DNA from: Serinicoccus marinus DSM 15273
GTDB lineage: Bacteria > Actinomycetota > Actinomycetes > Actinomycetales > Dermatophilaceae
Assembly: GCF_008386315.1 (NCBI RefSeq)
Contig: NZ_CP043808.1
Span: forward strand, 3,348,001-3,412,000
DNA length: 64,000 nucleotides
Reading direction: 5' to 3'
Notes under the pieces: model-generated
Database searches by the model: none
Seen by the model: the letters and a program-made list of their open reading frames with translations, nothing else
What the model was told of the DNA's origin: nothing
Made by a program: the position numbers and the translations under genes
Shown: positions 52,253 to 62,500 of the stretch, piece after piece
How the letters are laid out: the number at the start of each line of letters is the position of its first letter
How positions within the stretch are numbered: position 1 is the stretch's first letter

Positions 52253-54513
52253 TCGGTGCGCACGACCGGCATCACCTGCTCCTCCACGACGTCGCGCAGC
52301 GAGCGGACGTAGGTGGCCGAGAGGTGGTTGCTGTCGCGCCAGACCACGACCTCCCCCACGATCGGGCTGCAGGTGCGGCCCGGGCACACGGCAGCGGTGA
52401 GGTCCAGGACCGGTAGCCCGGGGCGCTGCTCGGCGAGCAGCTCGTGCCCGGTGCCGGAGGCGTCCAGACCGTCCTGCCGGTCGAAGGAGCACTGCGGCAC
52501 GTCCTCCTGGTTCTCCAGCAAGCAGGCCGGCACGTCGAAGGGCGCGCGGGGGACGTCCCGGATGAGCGCCGCGCGCATCCCGGCCTCGTCCAGCATGTCG
52601 ATCCGCCGACCCAGACCGGCAGCCACCTTCTCCGCCCCGGTGGTGCCGTAGGACGCGCTGGAGAGCAGCACGACATCCGGTGACTGCTCCAGGAGCACCT
52701 CGTCGAGGTTGTCCTGCCACGTGCTGCACTGCCGGTAGTCCCCGGCCTGCCCGGTGCGCTCGATGGTCAGCCCGCGCGCCGGGGGGCAGGACGACTTGGT
52801 CATGGCGATGACGCGCCAGCCGCGGTCGCGCCCGATCTGGTCCAGCGCCGTCATCCACATGCTCGCGTGGCTGTCACCGATGAGGGCCACGGTGCGTGTC
52901 CCGTCCGGGTCCCCGGCCTCGCACACCCCGACGCGGGTGCCGCTCAGCCCCACGAAGCAGTCCTCCGGCTCCAGCGCCGGGACGTCGTCGGGCACCTGCT
53001 CCAGCGGCACCGCAGGCTCACCCACCTCCTGGGGCACCTCGACCACGGCAGGTGGCTCGCCGAGCGCGCCCGACACCCCGCTGCCGGCCGCCGCGGCCTC
53101 GACCGGGACATCTGCCGGCGTCGTCGGCGCCGGCGTCGTCGCCGGGTCGTCGACCCCCACCGCGAGGGTGTCGGCCCCGACCGGGGACCGCATCTCGTCG
53201 ACCACGGCCGGGGTCCGCCACCGGGCGGCGCTCTCCGTCGGCGAGGGCGGCGCCACGGCGATCACGGCCACGCCCAGCGCGGCCCCCGCCAGGGTGCAGT
53301 TCAGCCCGAGGCGCAGGGTTCGCCACGTCGCCTGCCCGGGCGTGAGGCGGGCCGCGAGCAGCCGACCGTGCCGTCGCACCGGGTCCTCCACCAGCACGAA
53401 GGACAACCAGGCCGGCACCACGGCGAGCGCGAGCGCCAGCAGGCCCCAGCCCACCGGCAGCGTGTCCGGACCGCCCCGACCGACGTGGACGAGCTCGGCG
53501 GCCACCGCGATGAAGGGCCAGTGCCACAGGTAGAGGCTGTAGGACAGCCGCCCCAGCCACTGCAGCGGCGACCAGCGCAGCAGCAGGACCGGCCCCATGC
53601 GCCCGGCTGCGGGTCCGGCGAGCAGGACCAGCGCGGTGCCACCCGTCGGCAGCAGCGCCCAGAGGCCGGGGAAGAGCGTCTCCCGCGTGATGACGACGAG
53701 CGAGAGGACGATGAGCGACAGCCCGGTCCAGCCGGCCACCGCCGCCACCCACCGCGGCAACCGTGGCCAGGCACGGGCCCCGAGCGCGACGATCGCGCCC
53801 AGCATCAGCTCGTGCACCCTCGTCGGGGTGACGAAGTAGGCGGCCGGCTCCTCGAGCGTCCACCACCAGGACAGCGCGAGCGAGGCGCCGAACAGTGCCA
53901 GGGTGACGACCCAGGAGGCGGCGCGGAAGACGCGGGCCCGGCCCGCGGCATACACGAGGAGGCCGAGCAGGATCACCGGCCACAGGAGGTAGAACTGCTC
54001 CTCGACGGACAACGACCAGTAGTGCTGCAACGGGCTGGGGGCGCGCTCCAGGTCGAGGTAGTCCACCGAGCGCCACGCCATGCGCCAGTTGACGACGTAG
54101 GTCGCGGAGGCCACGAGGTCACCACCCACCTCAGCCCACCGGCCACGCGGGAGGAAGACCACCGTGAGCAGCGCCGTCCCGGCGAGCGCGGCGAGGGCGG
54201 CCGGCAGCAGTCGGCGGGCGCGGCGCGCGTAGAACCTGGCGAGGTCGATCCGCCCGCGGGCCCGCCCCTCCTCCAGCAGGAGGGAGGTCATGAGGAAACC
54301 GCTGACGACGAAGAAGACGTCCACCCCGGCGAAACCACCGGGCAGCAGTGTCACCCCAGCGTGCCAGAGCATGACCCCGAGCACCGCGAGCGCGCGCATG
54401 CCCTCGATGTCGGCGCGGAAGCCGCGAGGGACGGGTGGCACCCGCAGCGCGTGCCGCGCGGCGTGCAGCGCCCTGGCACGGGTCCGGGTGAGCGGTGCCT
54501 GGTCGGAGGTCAC
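52201..54513 (-). CDS. Acyltransferase 3 (OafA/YrhL) with SGNH domain
   Basis: A 770-residue membrane acyltransferase, second of its type in the window. The acyltransferase-3 domain covers about residues 25-390 (FRADIEGMRALAVLGVMLWHAG, FFVVSGFLMTSLLL, PLQHYWSLSVEEQFYLLWPV). A Pro/Ala/Thr-rich linker leads to the SGNH domain with ALIGDSHASMW and the late VWRDSNHLSATYVRSL histidine block, both classic. It O-acylates an exported glycan. GTG 54513 overlaps the stop of the upstream Wzz-like gene (GTGA), so the two act together. Confidence 0.93.
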   Translation of the reverse strand: MTSDQAPLTRTRARALHAARHALRVPPVPRGFRADIEGMRALAVLGVMLWHAGVTLLPGGFAGVDVFFVVSGFLMTSLLLEEGRARGRIDLARFYARRARRLLPAALAALAGTALLTVVFLPRGRWAEVGGDLVASATYVVNWRMAWRSVDYLDLERAPSPLQHYWSLSVEEQFYLLWPVILLGLLVYAAGRARVFRAASWVVTLALFGASLALSWWWTLEEPAAYFVTPTRVHELMLGAIVALGARAWPRLPRWVAAVAGWTGLSLIVLSLVVITRETLFPGLWALLPTGGTALVLLAGPAAGRMGPVLLLRWSPLQWLGRLSYSLYLWHWPFIAVAAELVHVGRGGPDTLPVGWGLLALALAVVPAWLSFVLVEDPVRRHGRLLAARLTPGQATWRTLRLGLNCTLAGAALGVAVIAVAPPSPTESAARWRTPAVVDEMRSPVGADTLAVGVDDPATTPAPTTPADVPVEAAAAGSGVSGALGEPPAVVEVPQEVGEPAVPLEQVPDDVPALEPEDCFVGLSGTRVGVCEAGDPDGTRTVALIGDSHASMWMTALDQIGRDRGWRVIAMTKSSCPPARGLTIERTGQAGDYRQCSTWQDNLDEVLLEQSPDVVLLSSASYGTTGAEKVAAGLGRRIDMLDEAGMRAALIRDVPRAPFDVPACLLENQEDVPQCSFDRQDGLDASGTGHELLAEQRPGLPVLDLTAAVCPGRTCSPIVGEVVVWRDSNHLSATYVRSLRDVVEEQVMPVVRTDQLGETVRAGVEVGTGR

Positions 54514-55094
54514 GGGGCACCCACCGGTCGCTCGGCACCTGCTCCGGCCACCGGATGACGCCGCCACGTCCGGTGGGTCCCCTCGGCCCACGCCGCCGCC
54601 AGCAGACCCAGCCCGGCCAGCACCAGCCAGCCCGCCCCCCCGGGGTCGACCGGGTCCGTGGGCACCTCGGCGGGCGCGACCAGCTCCAGCTCGTCCGGTT
54701 GCCCCTGCACGGTCATCGCGGCCGCGGTGTCCGCCGCCACGGCCGCCAGCCGCGGGTCGGGCGCCTCCGCGCGGACGTGGACGCGCAGGTCGCCCTGCTC
54801 GTGCCGGACCGTGAGCTGCACGCTCCCCCGCAGGTCGGGGCCCAGCTCGACGGCCCGCTCGACGTCCCGCTCCAGGTCGGGGTCGGTCATGCCGACGGAG
54901 ACCTGGTCGGCGACCCGCTCCTGGCCCGCGGCGACGGTGGCCTCCGCGGCATACGTCAGGGGACGCAGCAGGTCCCATCCCCCGACCAGGAGGGTGAGCA
55001 GCAGCACCGCGGTGATCCAGGGGATGCCGGACAGCCGCTGGGTCCACCGTGTCGGTGCGTCCTGGCCGTGCCGGGCGCGGCTGTGCCTACCCAC
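54510..55094 (-). CDS. Wzz-like chain-length-type membrane protein
   Basis: A 194-residue protein with two hydrophobic helices near its ends (about residues 27-45 and 155-172) and a soluble extracytoplasmic middle, the topology of polysaccharide co-polymerases (Wzz). The middle segment TYAAEATVAAGQERVADQVSVGMTDPDLERDVERAV resembles the start of capsule chain-length regulators, but there is no tyrosine-kinase domain. It is coupled to the acyltransferase by a 4-base overlap and overlaps the end of pcnA by 8 bases. Confidence 0.65.
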   Translation of the reverse strand: MGRHSRARHGQDAPTRWTQRLSGIPWITAVLLLTLLVGGWDLLRPLTYAAEATVAAGQERVADQVSVGMTDPDLERDVERAVELGPDLRGSVQLTVRHEQGDLRVHVRAEAPDPRLAAVAADTAAAMTVQGQPDELELVAPAEVPTDPVDPGGAGWLVLAGLGLLAAAWAEGTHRTWRRHPVAGAGAERPVGAP

Positions 55095-56562
55095 TGCTGC
55101 GCTCCTGCTCCGCCCACCACCTCAGCAGCTCGGCGCGCGCGCCGTCCTCACCCAGCAGCCCCTGGTCGAGCCGCACCGACAGCAGATGCTGGTAGGCGCG
55201 GCCCAGCTCCGGGCCCGGCCGGATCCCGAGGACCTCCCCGATCTGGTGACCGTCCAGCTCGGGTCGCACGGCGGCCAGCTCCTCCTCCTCGCGCAACCGG
55301 GAGATCCGCTGCTCCAGGTGGTCGTAGCTGGCAGCCAGCCGAGCCGCCTTGCGGCGGTTGCGGGTGGTGCAGTCCGAGCGCGTGAGCTTGTGCAGGCGAC
55401 CGAGCAGCGGGCCGGCGTCGGTGACGTAGCGGCGCACGGCGGAGTCGCTCCACTCGCCCGTGCCGTAGCCGTGGAACCGCAGGTGCAGCTCGACCAGGCG
55501 AGTGACCGCCTTCACCGTCTCCTTGTCGAAGCGCAGCGCCCGGAGCCGGGCCCGGGTCATCTTGGCCCCGACGACCTCGTGGTGGTGGAAGCTGACGCCT
55601 CCGCCCGGCTCGAACCGCCGGGTCGCCGGCTTGCCGATGTCATGCAGCAGCGCGGCCAGACGCAGCACCAGATCCGGACCGGGGACCGCGTCCTCGTCCT
55701 CCGCTCCCGGCGCGTCCTCGAGGTCGATGGCCTGCTGCAGGACCGTGAGGCTGTGCTCGTAGACGTCCTTGTGCCGGTGGTGCTCGTCGACCTCCAGCTG
55801 CAACGCCGGGAGCTCGGGGAGCACCTCGTCGGCCAGGCCGGTGGAGACCATGACCTCGAGCCCGGCACGCGGGTCCGCGCTCAGCATGAGCTTCACCAGC
55901 TCGTCACGCACCCGCTCGGCCGACACGATCCGGAGGCGCTGCGCCATGTCGGTCATCGCCTCCCGGACGTCGTCGTCGGGGACGAACCCGAGCTGCGCCG
56001 TGAAGCGCGCGGCGCGCATCATCCGCAGCGGGTCGTCGCTGAAGGAGACCTCGGGACGGTGCGGGGTGCGCAGCCGGCGGTGCGCCAGGTCCTCCAGCCC
56101 ACCGTGCGGGTCGACGAAGGTGAGGTCGGGGAGCCGCAGCGCCATCGCGTTGACCCGGAAGTCCCGACGGACGAGGTCCTCCTCCAACGACTCCCCGAAC
56201 GCCACGACCGGCTTGCGCGTCTGCCCGTCGTAGGCGTCGGCACGGTAGGTGGTGAACTCCAGGGTCGCCCCGGCCCGACGGGCCCCGATGGTCCCGAAGG
56301 CGCGCCCGACGTCCCAGGTCGTGTCGGCCCAGCCACCGAGCGTCCGCTCGATCTGGTCCGGGGTGGCGGACGTGGTGAAGTCGAGATCTGTCGAGGTCCG
56401 CCCGAGGAAGGCGTCCCGCACCGGGCCGCCGACCAGAGCGACGTCGTGGCCGGCGTCCGCGAAGAGCTCGCCGACCTCGGTGAGCAGCTCCCTCGACGGG
56501 GTCAGCTCACGCAGGGCGCGCAGGAGCAGCGCGCCGTCGCTCGTGATCTGGGTGGCGGACAT
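55087..56562 (-). CDS. pcnA: CCA tRNA nucleotidyltransferase
   Basis: A 491-residue enzyme that adds or repairs the 3' CCA of tRNAs. The nucleotidyltransferase head has VALVGGPVRDAFLGRTSTDLDFTT (GG and the DxD metal pair) and RRDFRVNAMAL. The C-terminal HD-type domain shows HRHKDVYEHSLTVL and LAALLHDIGKPATRRFE. ATG 56562. This is the first gene of the conserved pcnA-NUDIX-DUF6049-murJ-sigM block seen near the origin in many Actinobacteria. It is divergent from the NUDIX gene across an 81-bp promoter gap. Confidence 0.95.
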   Translation of the reverse strand: MSATQITSDGALLLRALRELTPSRELLTEVGELFADAGHDVALVGGPVRDAFLGRTSTDLDFTTSATPDQIERTLGGWADTTWDVGRAFGTIGARRAGATLEFTTYRADAYDGQTRKPVVAFGESLEEDLVRRDFRVNAMALRLPDLTFVDPHGGLEDLAHRRLRTPHRPEVSFSDDPLRMMRAARFTAQLGFVPDDDVREAMTDMAQRLRIVSAERVRDELVKLMLSADPRAGLEVMVSTGLADEVLPELPALQLEVDEHHRHKDVYEHSLTVLQQAIDLEDAPGAEDEDAVPGPDLVLRLAALLHDIGKPATRRFEPGGGVSFHHHEVVGAKMTRARLRALRFDKETVKAVTRLVELHLRFHGYGTGEWSDSAVRRYVTDAGPLLGRLHKLTRSDCTTRNRRKAARLAASYDHLEQRISRLREEEELAAVRPELDGHQIGEVLGIRPGPELGRAYQHLLSVRLDQGLLGEDGARAELLRWWAEQERSSG

Positions 56563-56643
56563 CGGATCCAGGGTAGTCGGCCGGTCGGTGCGCGGGTGCC
56601 GTCGCTCCCGTTCCGTGCCCGGCCCACTCGTTACAGTGGGTGG

Positions 56644-57129
56644 ATGACCACCACGCCGCCGCGCCAGCACCTGGGCGCGAGACGGTTGCCGTCGGTCAAC
56701 GAGACATCCGCAGGGGGCGTGGTCATCGATGTCGTGGACGGGCGGGCCCGTATCGCCATCATCGCGCGTCGCAACCGTTCGGGACGGGTGGAGTGGTGCC
56801 TGCCCAAGGGACACGTGGAGCCCGGCGAGACCCTGGTGCAGACGGCGGAGCGGGAGGTGGCCGAGGAGACCGGGATCGAGGGTCGCGTCCTCGTGACCCT
56901 GGGGACGATCGAGTACTGGTTCACCACACCGTCGCACCGCATCCACAAGATGGTGCACCACTATCTCCTGGAGGCGACGGGCGGGCATCTCACCATCGAG
57001 AACGACCCGGACCACGAGGCCATCGACGCGGTCTGGGCACCGCTGGACGAGGTGCACCGCACCCTGACCTTCCCCAACGAGCGGCGTATCGCCCGCGAGG
57101 CGTGGTCACGCCTCACCCGGAGCGCCTGA
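56644..57129 (+). CDS. NUDIX hydrolase
   Basis: A 161-residue pyrophosphohydrolase. The NUDIX box is complete: GHVEPGETLVQTAEREVAEETG (Gx5Ex7REUxEExGU) near residues 60-82, coordinating Mg2+. It matches the Rv3908/MutT4-like protein found beside pcnA in mycobacteria, thought to clean the nucleotide pool, though its substrate here is not shown. ATG 56644 is the first in frame. The next gene starts 8 bp after its stop. Confidence 0.93.
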   Translation: MTTTPPRQHLGARRLPSVNETSAGGVVIDVVDGRARIAIIARRNRSGRVEWCLPKGHVEPGETLVQTAEREVAEETGIEGRVLVTLGTIEYWFTTPSHRIHKMVHHYLLEATGGHLTIENDPDHEAIDAVWAPLDEVHRTLTFPNERRIAREAWSRLTRSA

Positions 57130-57136
57130 GACCTCC

Positions 57137-59560
57137 GTGACCAGAGTCCCCGCTCGCGCCCCGAGGGCGGTCCCTCCCCGGACCCTGCCCGTGCTCGCCC
57201 TGTGCACCGGGCTGCTCGCGGGCCCGCTGGGCTCCATACCGGCGGCAGCGAGCGGCCCGCGGCCCCCGTCCGCACTGCTGCCCGCCGACACCGGGGACGA
57301 CGTCGCGATCGTGCTCGACGAGATCGACCCGGTGGTGCTGACACCCGGCGAGCCGCTGACGCTCACCGGGCGGCTGGTCAACCAGGGTGCCGTCCCGCAC
57401 CGGGTGACCAGCCTCACCGCCACGGTGTCCGGTACGACGCTGACGTCCCGCAGCGAGGTCGACCGATGGCTCGACGACGAGCTCGATCTCGACCGGACGA
57501 CGACGCTCGGCGACGACACCGTGGGCCCGGTGGTCGCGGCGGCCGGAGCGGTCCCCTTCTCCGTGACGGTGCCCGCAGCGGTGACGAATGACCTGCCGGA
57601 GGGCCCGCAGGTGCTGCCGCTGGTCATCAGCGCGGGGGACGAGCGGGAGCCGGGCGGGGCCGCGGCCCACCCGGTCCGGCTGCGCAGCACCCTCGTCAGC
57701 GCGGGTGGCGAGGAGGTCGAGGAACCTCTCGACACCTCGTGGGTGGTCCCGCTCACCCTCCCCCCGGACCCCGATCTGCTCAGCCCGACCGAGCAGACCC
57801 ACGCGCAGGCCTGGGTCTCCGCCGTCGGTCCGGACTCGGCGATCAGCGGCTGGGTCACGGACCTAGCGGTTCCTGGCGTCACCTATGTCGTCGACCCATC
57901 GACGCTCGTCGGCGCTCGGCCGGCACCGGCGCTGCGCACGCCACCCGAGCAGGGGACGGATCCCGCCGACACCGGGCCCGACCCGCTCCCGGCACCGTCG
58001 CCGGACGCGGTCACCTCGACGACGGAGGCCCCGGACGGCGTCACCGACGCGGCGTCGGAGACGGTCCCGGCCCCCGTCCCGGACGACCCGGCCACGACGC
58101 AGTCCGCCAGTCCCCCTGCCCAGACCGAGGAGGCGGAGGCAGCCCCCGCCACCGCGGCCGAGGTCGACCAGGCGGTGGCGACCTTGCGGACCCAGCTGGC
58201 CGGGCTGCCGGACGACCAGGTGTGGTGGCTGCCGAGCGAGGACCCCGACGTCGTCCGGATGGTCGCGGACCGACCGCCCCAGGACCAGCTCGGCAGGCTG
58301 CTCTCGACCCCGCCCGCCGGGGCTCAGGACACCCTGGCGCCCCTGCTGAGCAGCGGTCGGCACGATGTGGCCTGGCCGGTGGACCCGGCACCGGACGCCG
58401 ACGCGGTGACCCAGATCTCCGACCTGTTCCGGAGCGCGAGGGACGAGGACGACACCGCCCCCGGTCTCGGCGTGGTGCTCCTCGCCCGCGAGAGCCTCAC
58501 GGCGGACAGCGGTGCTGCGCCGCGACGTGGCGCGGTCCCGCTGGAGGAGCCCGAGGACGTGGTGGGGCTGGGCGCCGACTCCTGGACCTCGGCGCTCGTC
58601 GCCCGGAGCCAGGCCGAGGCCGAGCAGAGCGGATCGGGCGCAGCCGCCCAGCAGGTGCTCGCGCACACCCTCGGCACCTACCTGGAGGACCCGGGTGCCG
58701 CTCGCGAGCTGGTCATCGCCCCGCCCCGCCTCACCCCCGCTCCTCCCGAGGTCCTCGCCCAGCTGAGCGAGGGGTGGCGCACCGCGCCCTGGTTGCGCTC
58801 GGTCACCGCCCAGGAGCTGGTGCAGCGGGCCGGGACCGGCGACACCGTCCAGCTCACCGGGGAGCACCCGCAGGAAGCCGTGCTGGGCGACCTCGCCGAG
58901 CTGCTCGCGCCCGGCCGCAGCCCGCTGGACCGGGAGCGCACTGCCGCCCTGGCCCGCAACGCCGGCGAGCTGGACGACCTCGAGGAGGTGGTCCGTGACA
59001 CGACGGCCACGCAGTCGTGGCGCGCCTCGCTCGCCGCGCTGTGGTCGAGCCGGTGGCGCTCGCACGAGGAGGAGTGGAGCACGGCCCGCGCCGTGGTGCG
59101 GGAGGACGTGCGCTCGGCGCTGCAGGGTGTCACCGTGACCCCGAGCACGGTCAACTTCCTCACCGACCAGGGCGAGATCAGCGTCACCGTCGTCAACGAC
59201 CTCGGTGTCGCGCTGGACGATCTCGTGCTCGAGGTGGTGGCCTCCAACGGGCGGCTGCAGGTGATCCGTCAGCCCGACCCCGTCAGCATCGGCGCGGACA
59301 GTCGCGCCTCGGTCTCCTTCGAGGCACGGTCGATCACCCGTGGGGAGACGCGGCTCACCGCGACGTTGCGCACCCCGGACGGGACGACCCTGGGGGAGCC
59401 CGCGCCGATCGAGGTGCGGGTGCAGCCCACGGGCATCTGGGTCTACTGGGTGCTCGGCGGGCTGGCCGGCGTCGTGCTCGTGCTGGGCCTGGCCCGCGCG
59501 GTCCGTCGCGGACCCCGTGCCTCCGGCCGCAGCGATACCCGGCCGGAGGAGGGACGATGA
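57137..59560 (+). CDS. DUF6049-family secreted/membrane protein (Rv3909-like)
   Basis: An 807-residue protein of unknown function conserved in this neighbourhood. A signal peptide is visible (TLPVLALCTGLLAGPLGSIPAAASG, cleavage about residue 38). The large extracytoplasmic part contains beta-rich, CARDB-like sequence (GEPLTLTGRLVNQGAVPHRVTSLTATV) and another beta domain near the end (INFLTDQGEISVTVVNDLGVALDD-like). A C-terminal helix (IWVYWVLGGLAGVVLVLGLA) and a basic tail anchor it. GTG 57137. It overlaps the murJ start by 4 bases, so it probably acts with the lipid II flippase in wall assembly. Confidence 0.88.
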   Translation: MTRVPARAPRAVPPRTLPVLALCTGLLAGPLGSIPAAASGPRPPSALLPADTGDDVAIVLDEIDPVVLTPGEPLTLTGRLVNQGAVPHRVTSLTATVSGTTLTSRSEVDRWLDDELDLDRTTTLGDDTVGPVVAAAGAVPFSVTVPAAVTNDLPEGPQVLPLVISAGDEREPGGAAAHPVRLRSTLVSAGGEEVEEPLDTSWVVPLTLPPDPDLLSPTEQTHAQAWVSAVGPDSAISGWVTDLAVPGVTYVVDPSTLVGARPAPALRTPPEQGTDPADTGPDPLPAPSPDAVTSTTEAPDGVTDAASETVPAPVPDDPATTQSASPPAQTEEAEAAPATAAEVDQAVATLRTQLAGLPDDQVWWLPSEDPDVVRMVADRPPQDQLGRLLSTPPAGAQDTLAPLLSSGRHDVAWPVDPAPDADAVTQISDLFRSARDEDDTAPGLGVVLLARESLTADSGAAPRRGAVPLEEPEDVVGLGADSWTSALVARSQAEAEQSGSGAAAQQVLAHTLGTYLEDPGAARELVIAPPRLTPAPPEVLAQLSEGWRTAPWLRSVTAQELVQRAGTGDTVQLTGEHPQEAVLGDLAELLAPGRSPLDRERTAALARNAGELDDLEEVVRDTTATQSWRASLAALWSSRWRSHEEEWSTARAVVREDVRSALQGVTVTPSTVNFLTDQGEISVTVVNDLGVALDDLVLEVVASNGRLQVIRQPDPVSIGADSRASVSFEARSITRGETRLTATLRTPDGTTLGEPAPIEVRVQPTGIWVYWVLGGLAGVVLVLGLARAVRRGPRASGRSDTRPEEGR

Positions 59561-62500
59561 GCCAGGACCGAGCCGCAGGCTCCTCCTCCGCCGGGTCGAG
59601 CTCGTCGCTGGCCCGCTCCAGCGCGGTCATGGCCGCCGGCACGCTCGCCTCGCGGCTGCTGGGCATGGCCCGGATGGCCCTGCTCGGGATCGCCATCGGT
59701 GTGCTCACGCCCGCCGGCAGCGTGTGGGAGACCGCCAACACCATCCCCAACACCATCTACCTGCTCCTCGCCGCAGGAGTCTTCAACGTCATGCTCCTGC
59801 CGCAGCTCACCCGGGCCATGACCCGCGGCCGGGAGGGTCAGGAGTACAGCGACCGGCTCATCACGCTGTCGGTGACGATCCTGGTGCTGGCCACGGTCCT
59901 CTTCGTGGCGGCGGCGCCGCTGGTGACCAAGCTCAACGCCCTCTCGTGGGCGTGGGACGACCCCAAGCTCCAGCTCGCGATCCTGTTCGCCTACCTCTGC
60001 ATCCCGCAGATGCTGTTCTACGGGCTCCACACGATCATGGGGCAGGTCCTGGCCGCCCACCACCGCTTCGCCGCCTTCATGTGGAGCCCGGCGATCGCCA
60101 ACATCATCGCGATCGTGGGCATCGGGGTCTTCATGCGGCGCTACCCGGACGCCGGGGTCATCCCGCTGCAGGAGTGGACCGCCGGCATGATCGGTCTGCT
60201 CGCCGGGTCCGCCACGCTCGGCATCGTCGTCCAGGCCCTCGTCCTCATCCCGGCCGTGCGCGCGACCGGGTTCAGCTGGCGGCCCCGGTGGGGTCTGCGC
60301 GGCGTGGGGCTCGGGACCGCGGCCGTCATGGCCGGGTGGGCGATCGCCGACATGGCTGTCTCCCAGGGCGGCATGCTCGTCGTCACCAACCTGCTCAGCG
60401 ACGTCATCGACCGGGTCCCTGACGCGCCGGGCAAGATCACGTATGCCTACGCCTTCTCGGTCTTCGTGCTGCCCCACTCCCTCATCGCGCTGTCGCTCCT
60501 GACCGCGATCTACCCCGTCCTGTCCAAGGACGCGGCTGCCGAGGACCTGGAGTCCATGGCCGACCACGCCAGCCGGGGGTTGCGGCTGCTCGGTGCCGCC
60601 ATGGTGCCGATCGCCCTGGGGATGATGCTGCTGGCCCCGCTCGTCGTCCGAGTCGTCTACTTCGGGAGCACCCCCGCCGAGCACCGCGCCGTGACGCTGA
60701 TCGTCCTGGCCATGGTCGTCGGCCTCGTCCCCTACGGCGTCTACCTGCTGTGCTCCCGCGTGTTCTACTCCTTCGAGGACGCGCGCACCCCCTTCCTCTT
60801 CCAGGTGTCGATCACCTCGGTGCTGCTGGTGGTCTGCCTACTGGCCACCCTCGCCCCACCGGCCTGGGTCGCCGTCGTGCTGGGCCTCGGTCAGGCCCTG
60901 GGCCAGACCACGGCGGCGGTGCTGGGGCTGCGGGCGGCTCGACGTCGGCTCCCGGCACTCGGGCTGCGCAGCACCGGGTCGACCTACCTGCGGGCGGCGG
61001 GAGCCTCGGCCCTCGCCCTGGTGCCGGCTTGGGTCGTGGTCCGGTTCCTCGACCCGGGGGCCCCGCCGGATCTCACCTCGATGGAGCCCCAGGGCGTCGG
61101 CGCCTTCCTCAGCGCAGCGCTCACCCTCGCCGTGGCCGGACTCGTCTTCCTCGCGGCGTATGCCTTGCTGGCCCACCGCTTCGGGGTGCGCGAGGTCGGC
61201 GAGGTGGCGGCGCCGGTCCTGCGGCGCCTCCCGGGTCTGCGTCGCTACGCCCCCGCGGCCGGGGCCGGCCTCGTGGACGACGGCCAAGCCGTCCCGGGCG
61301 GCGCCGCGGCGGCCGGCCCGGCGGACAGCACACCACCCACCGGCGCGGCGCCGCCGGACCAGGGCGCTGCTGGCGGCACACTAGGGTGGGACCGCGATCG
61401 CCCGCGCCCACAACCGCGACCACGGGAGGACAGCAGCATGGATCGGCTCGAGGTCGGCACCCGCCTGGGTGACCGCTACGTCCTCGACGAGCTGCTGGCC
61501 GAGCGTGAGGGCGGGGGGTTGGAGTACTGGTCCGCGCGGGACAGCACCCTCGGCCGCCTGGTCGCGGTCACGGTGCTGCCCTCGGAGGGGCCTGCCGCGG
61601 ACGTCGCGGGGGCGGTGCTCGACGGCGCCCGCCGCGTCGCCTCGGTCGACGACCCCCGGCTGGTCCGCGTCCTCGACGTCGGAGACCAGGACGGGCTGTG
61701 CTGGATCGTGGAGGAAGGACTCTCCGAGGCGGAGTCTCTCGCCTCCCTCGTCGAGCAGCACCCGCTCCCGGCCGAGGAGGCCCGACGGATCGTCGGCGAG
61801 AGCGCCGCAGCGCTGGAGTCGGCCCGACGCCGAGGGCTGCACCACCTCTACCTCAACCCCCACTCGGTCCTGCGGACGACCGATGGGACGGTCAAGGTGT
61901 CGGGCGTCGGGGTCGCCTCGGCGTTGGAGGGCACCGACGACGTCACCGCGGACGAGGCCTCCCTCATCGATGCCGCCGACCTCGTCTCGCTCCTCTACAC
62001 CGCGCTCACCGGCCGGTGGCCGGGCGAGGACCTGGCCGGCGTCCGGCCGGCCCGTCGGCTGGCCGACGGCACCCTGCCGGCGCCCTCGGAGCTGGTCTCC
62101 GGCGTCCCGGGTGACCTGGACGCCCTGTGCCGGTTGGCCCACGGGTCGGAGGCCGACCTGCAGTCCGCGCCGCACACCCCGGGGGAGCTGGTGCGCCAGC
62201 TCTCACCGTGGGCCTCGGAGATCGTGCGGGCCGCACGCCCGGGCGAGCTGGAGGCTCCCCGGTCGGGGCGGCCGGGTGACCATCGGGCCGAGGACGCCTT
62301 CCGGGGTGCGGCCGGGGCCTCCGCGGCCGCGACCGCCGCGCGCCCCAGCCACGCCGACGACGGGCCCTCGACGCCGTCCGGCGAGGCCACCGACGAGGTG
62401 CCCCAGCCGTACTACCGCACCGAGGCGCGCTCTGCCGACGACTCCGGGTCCGGCGCGGTGGCGGGGCCGGCAGGGGCCCCGACCGCCGGCCGTCAGGACG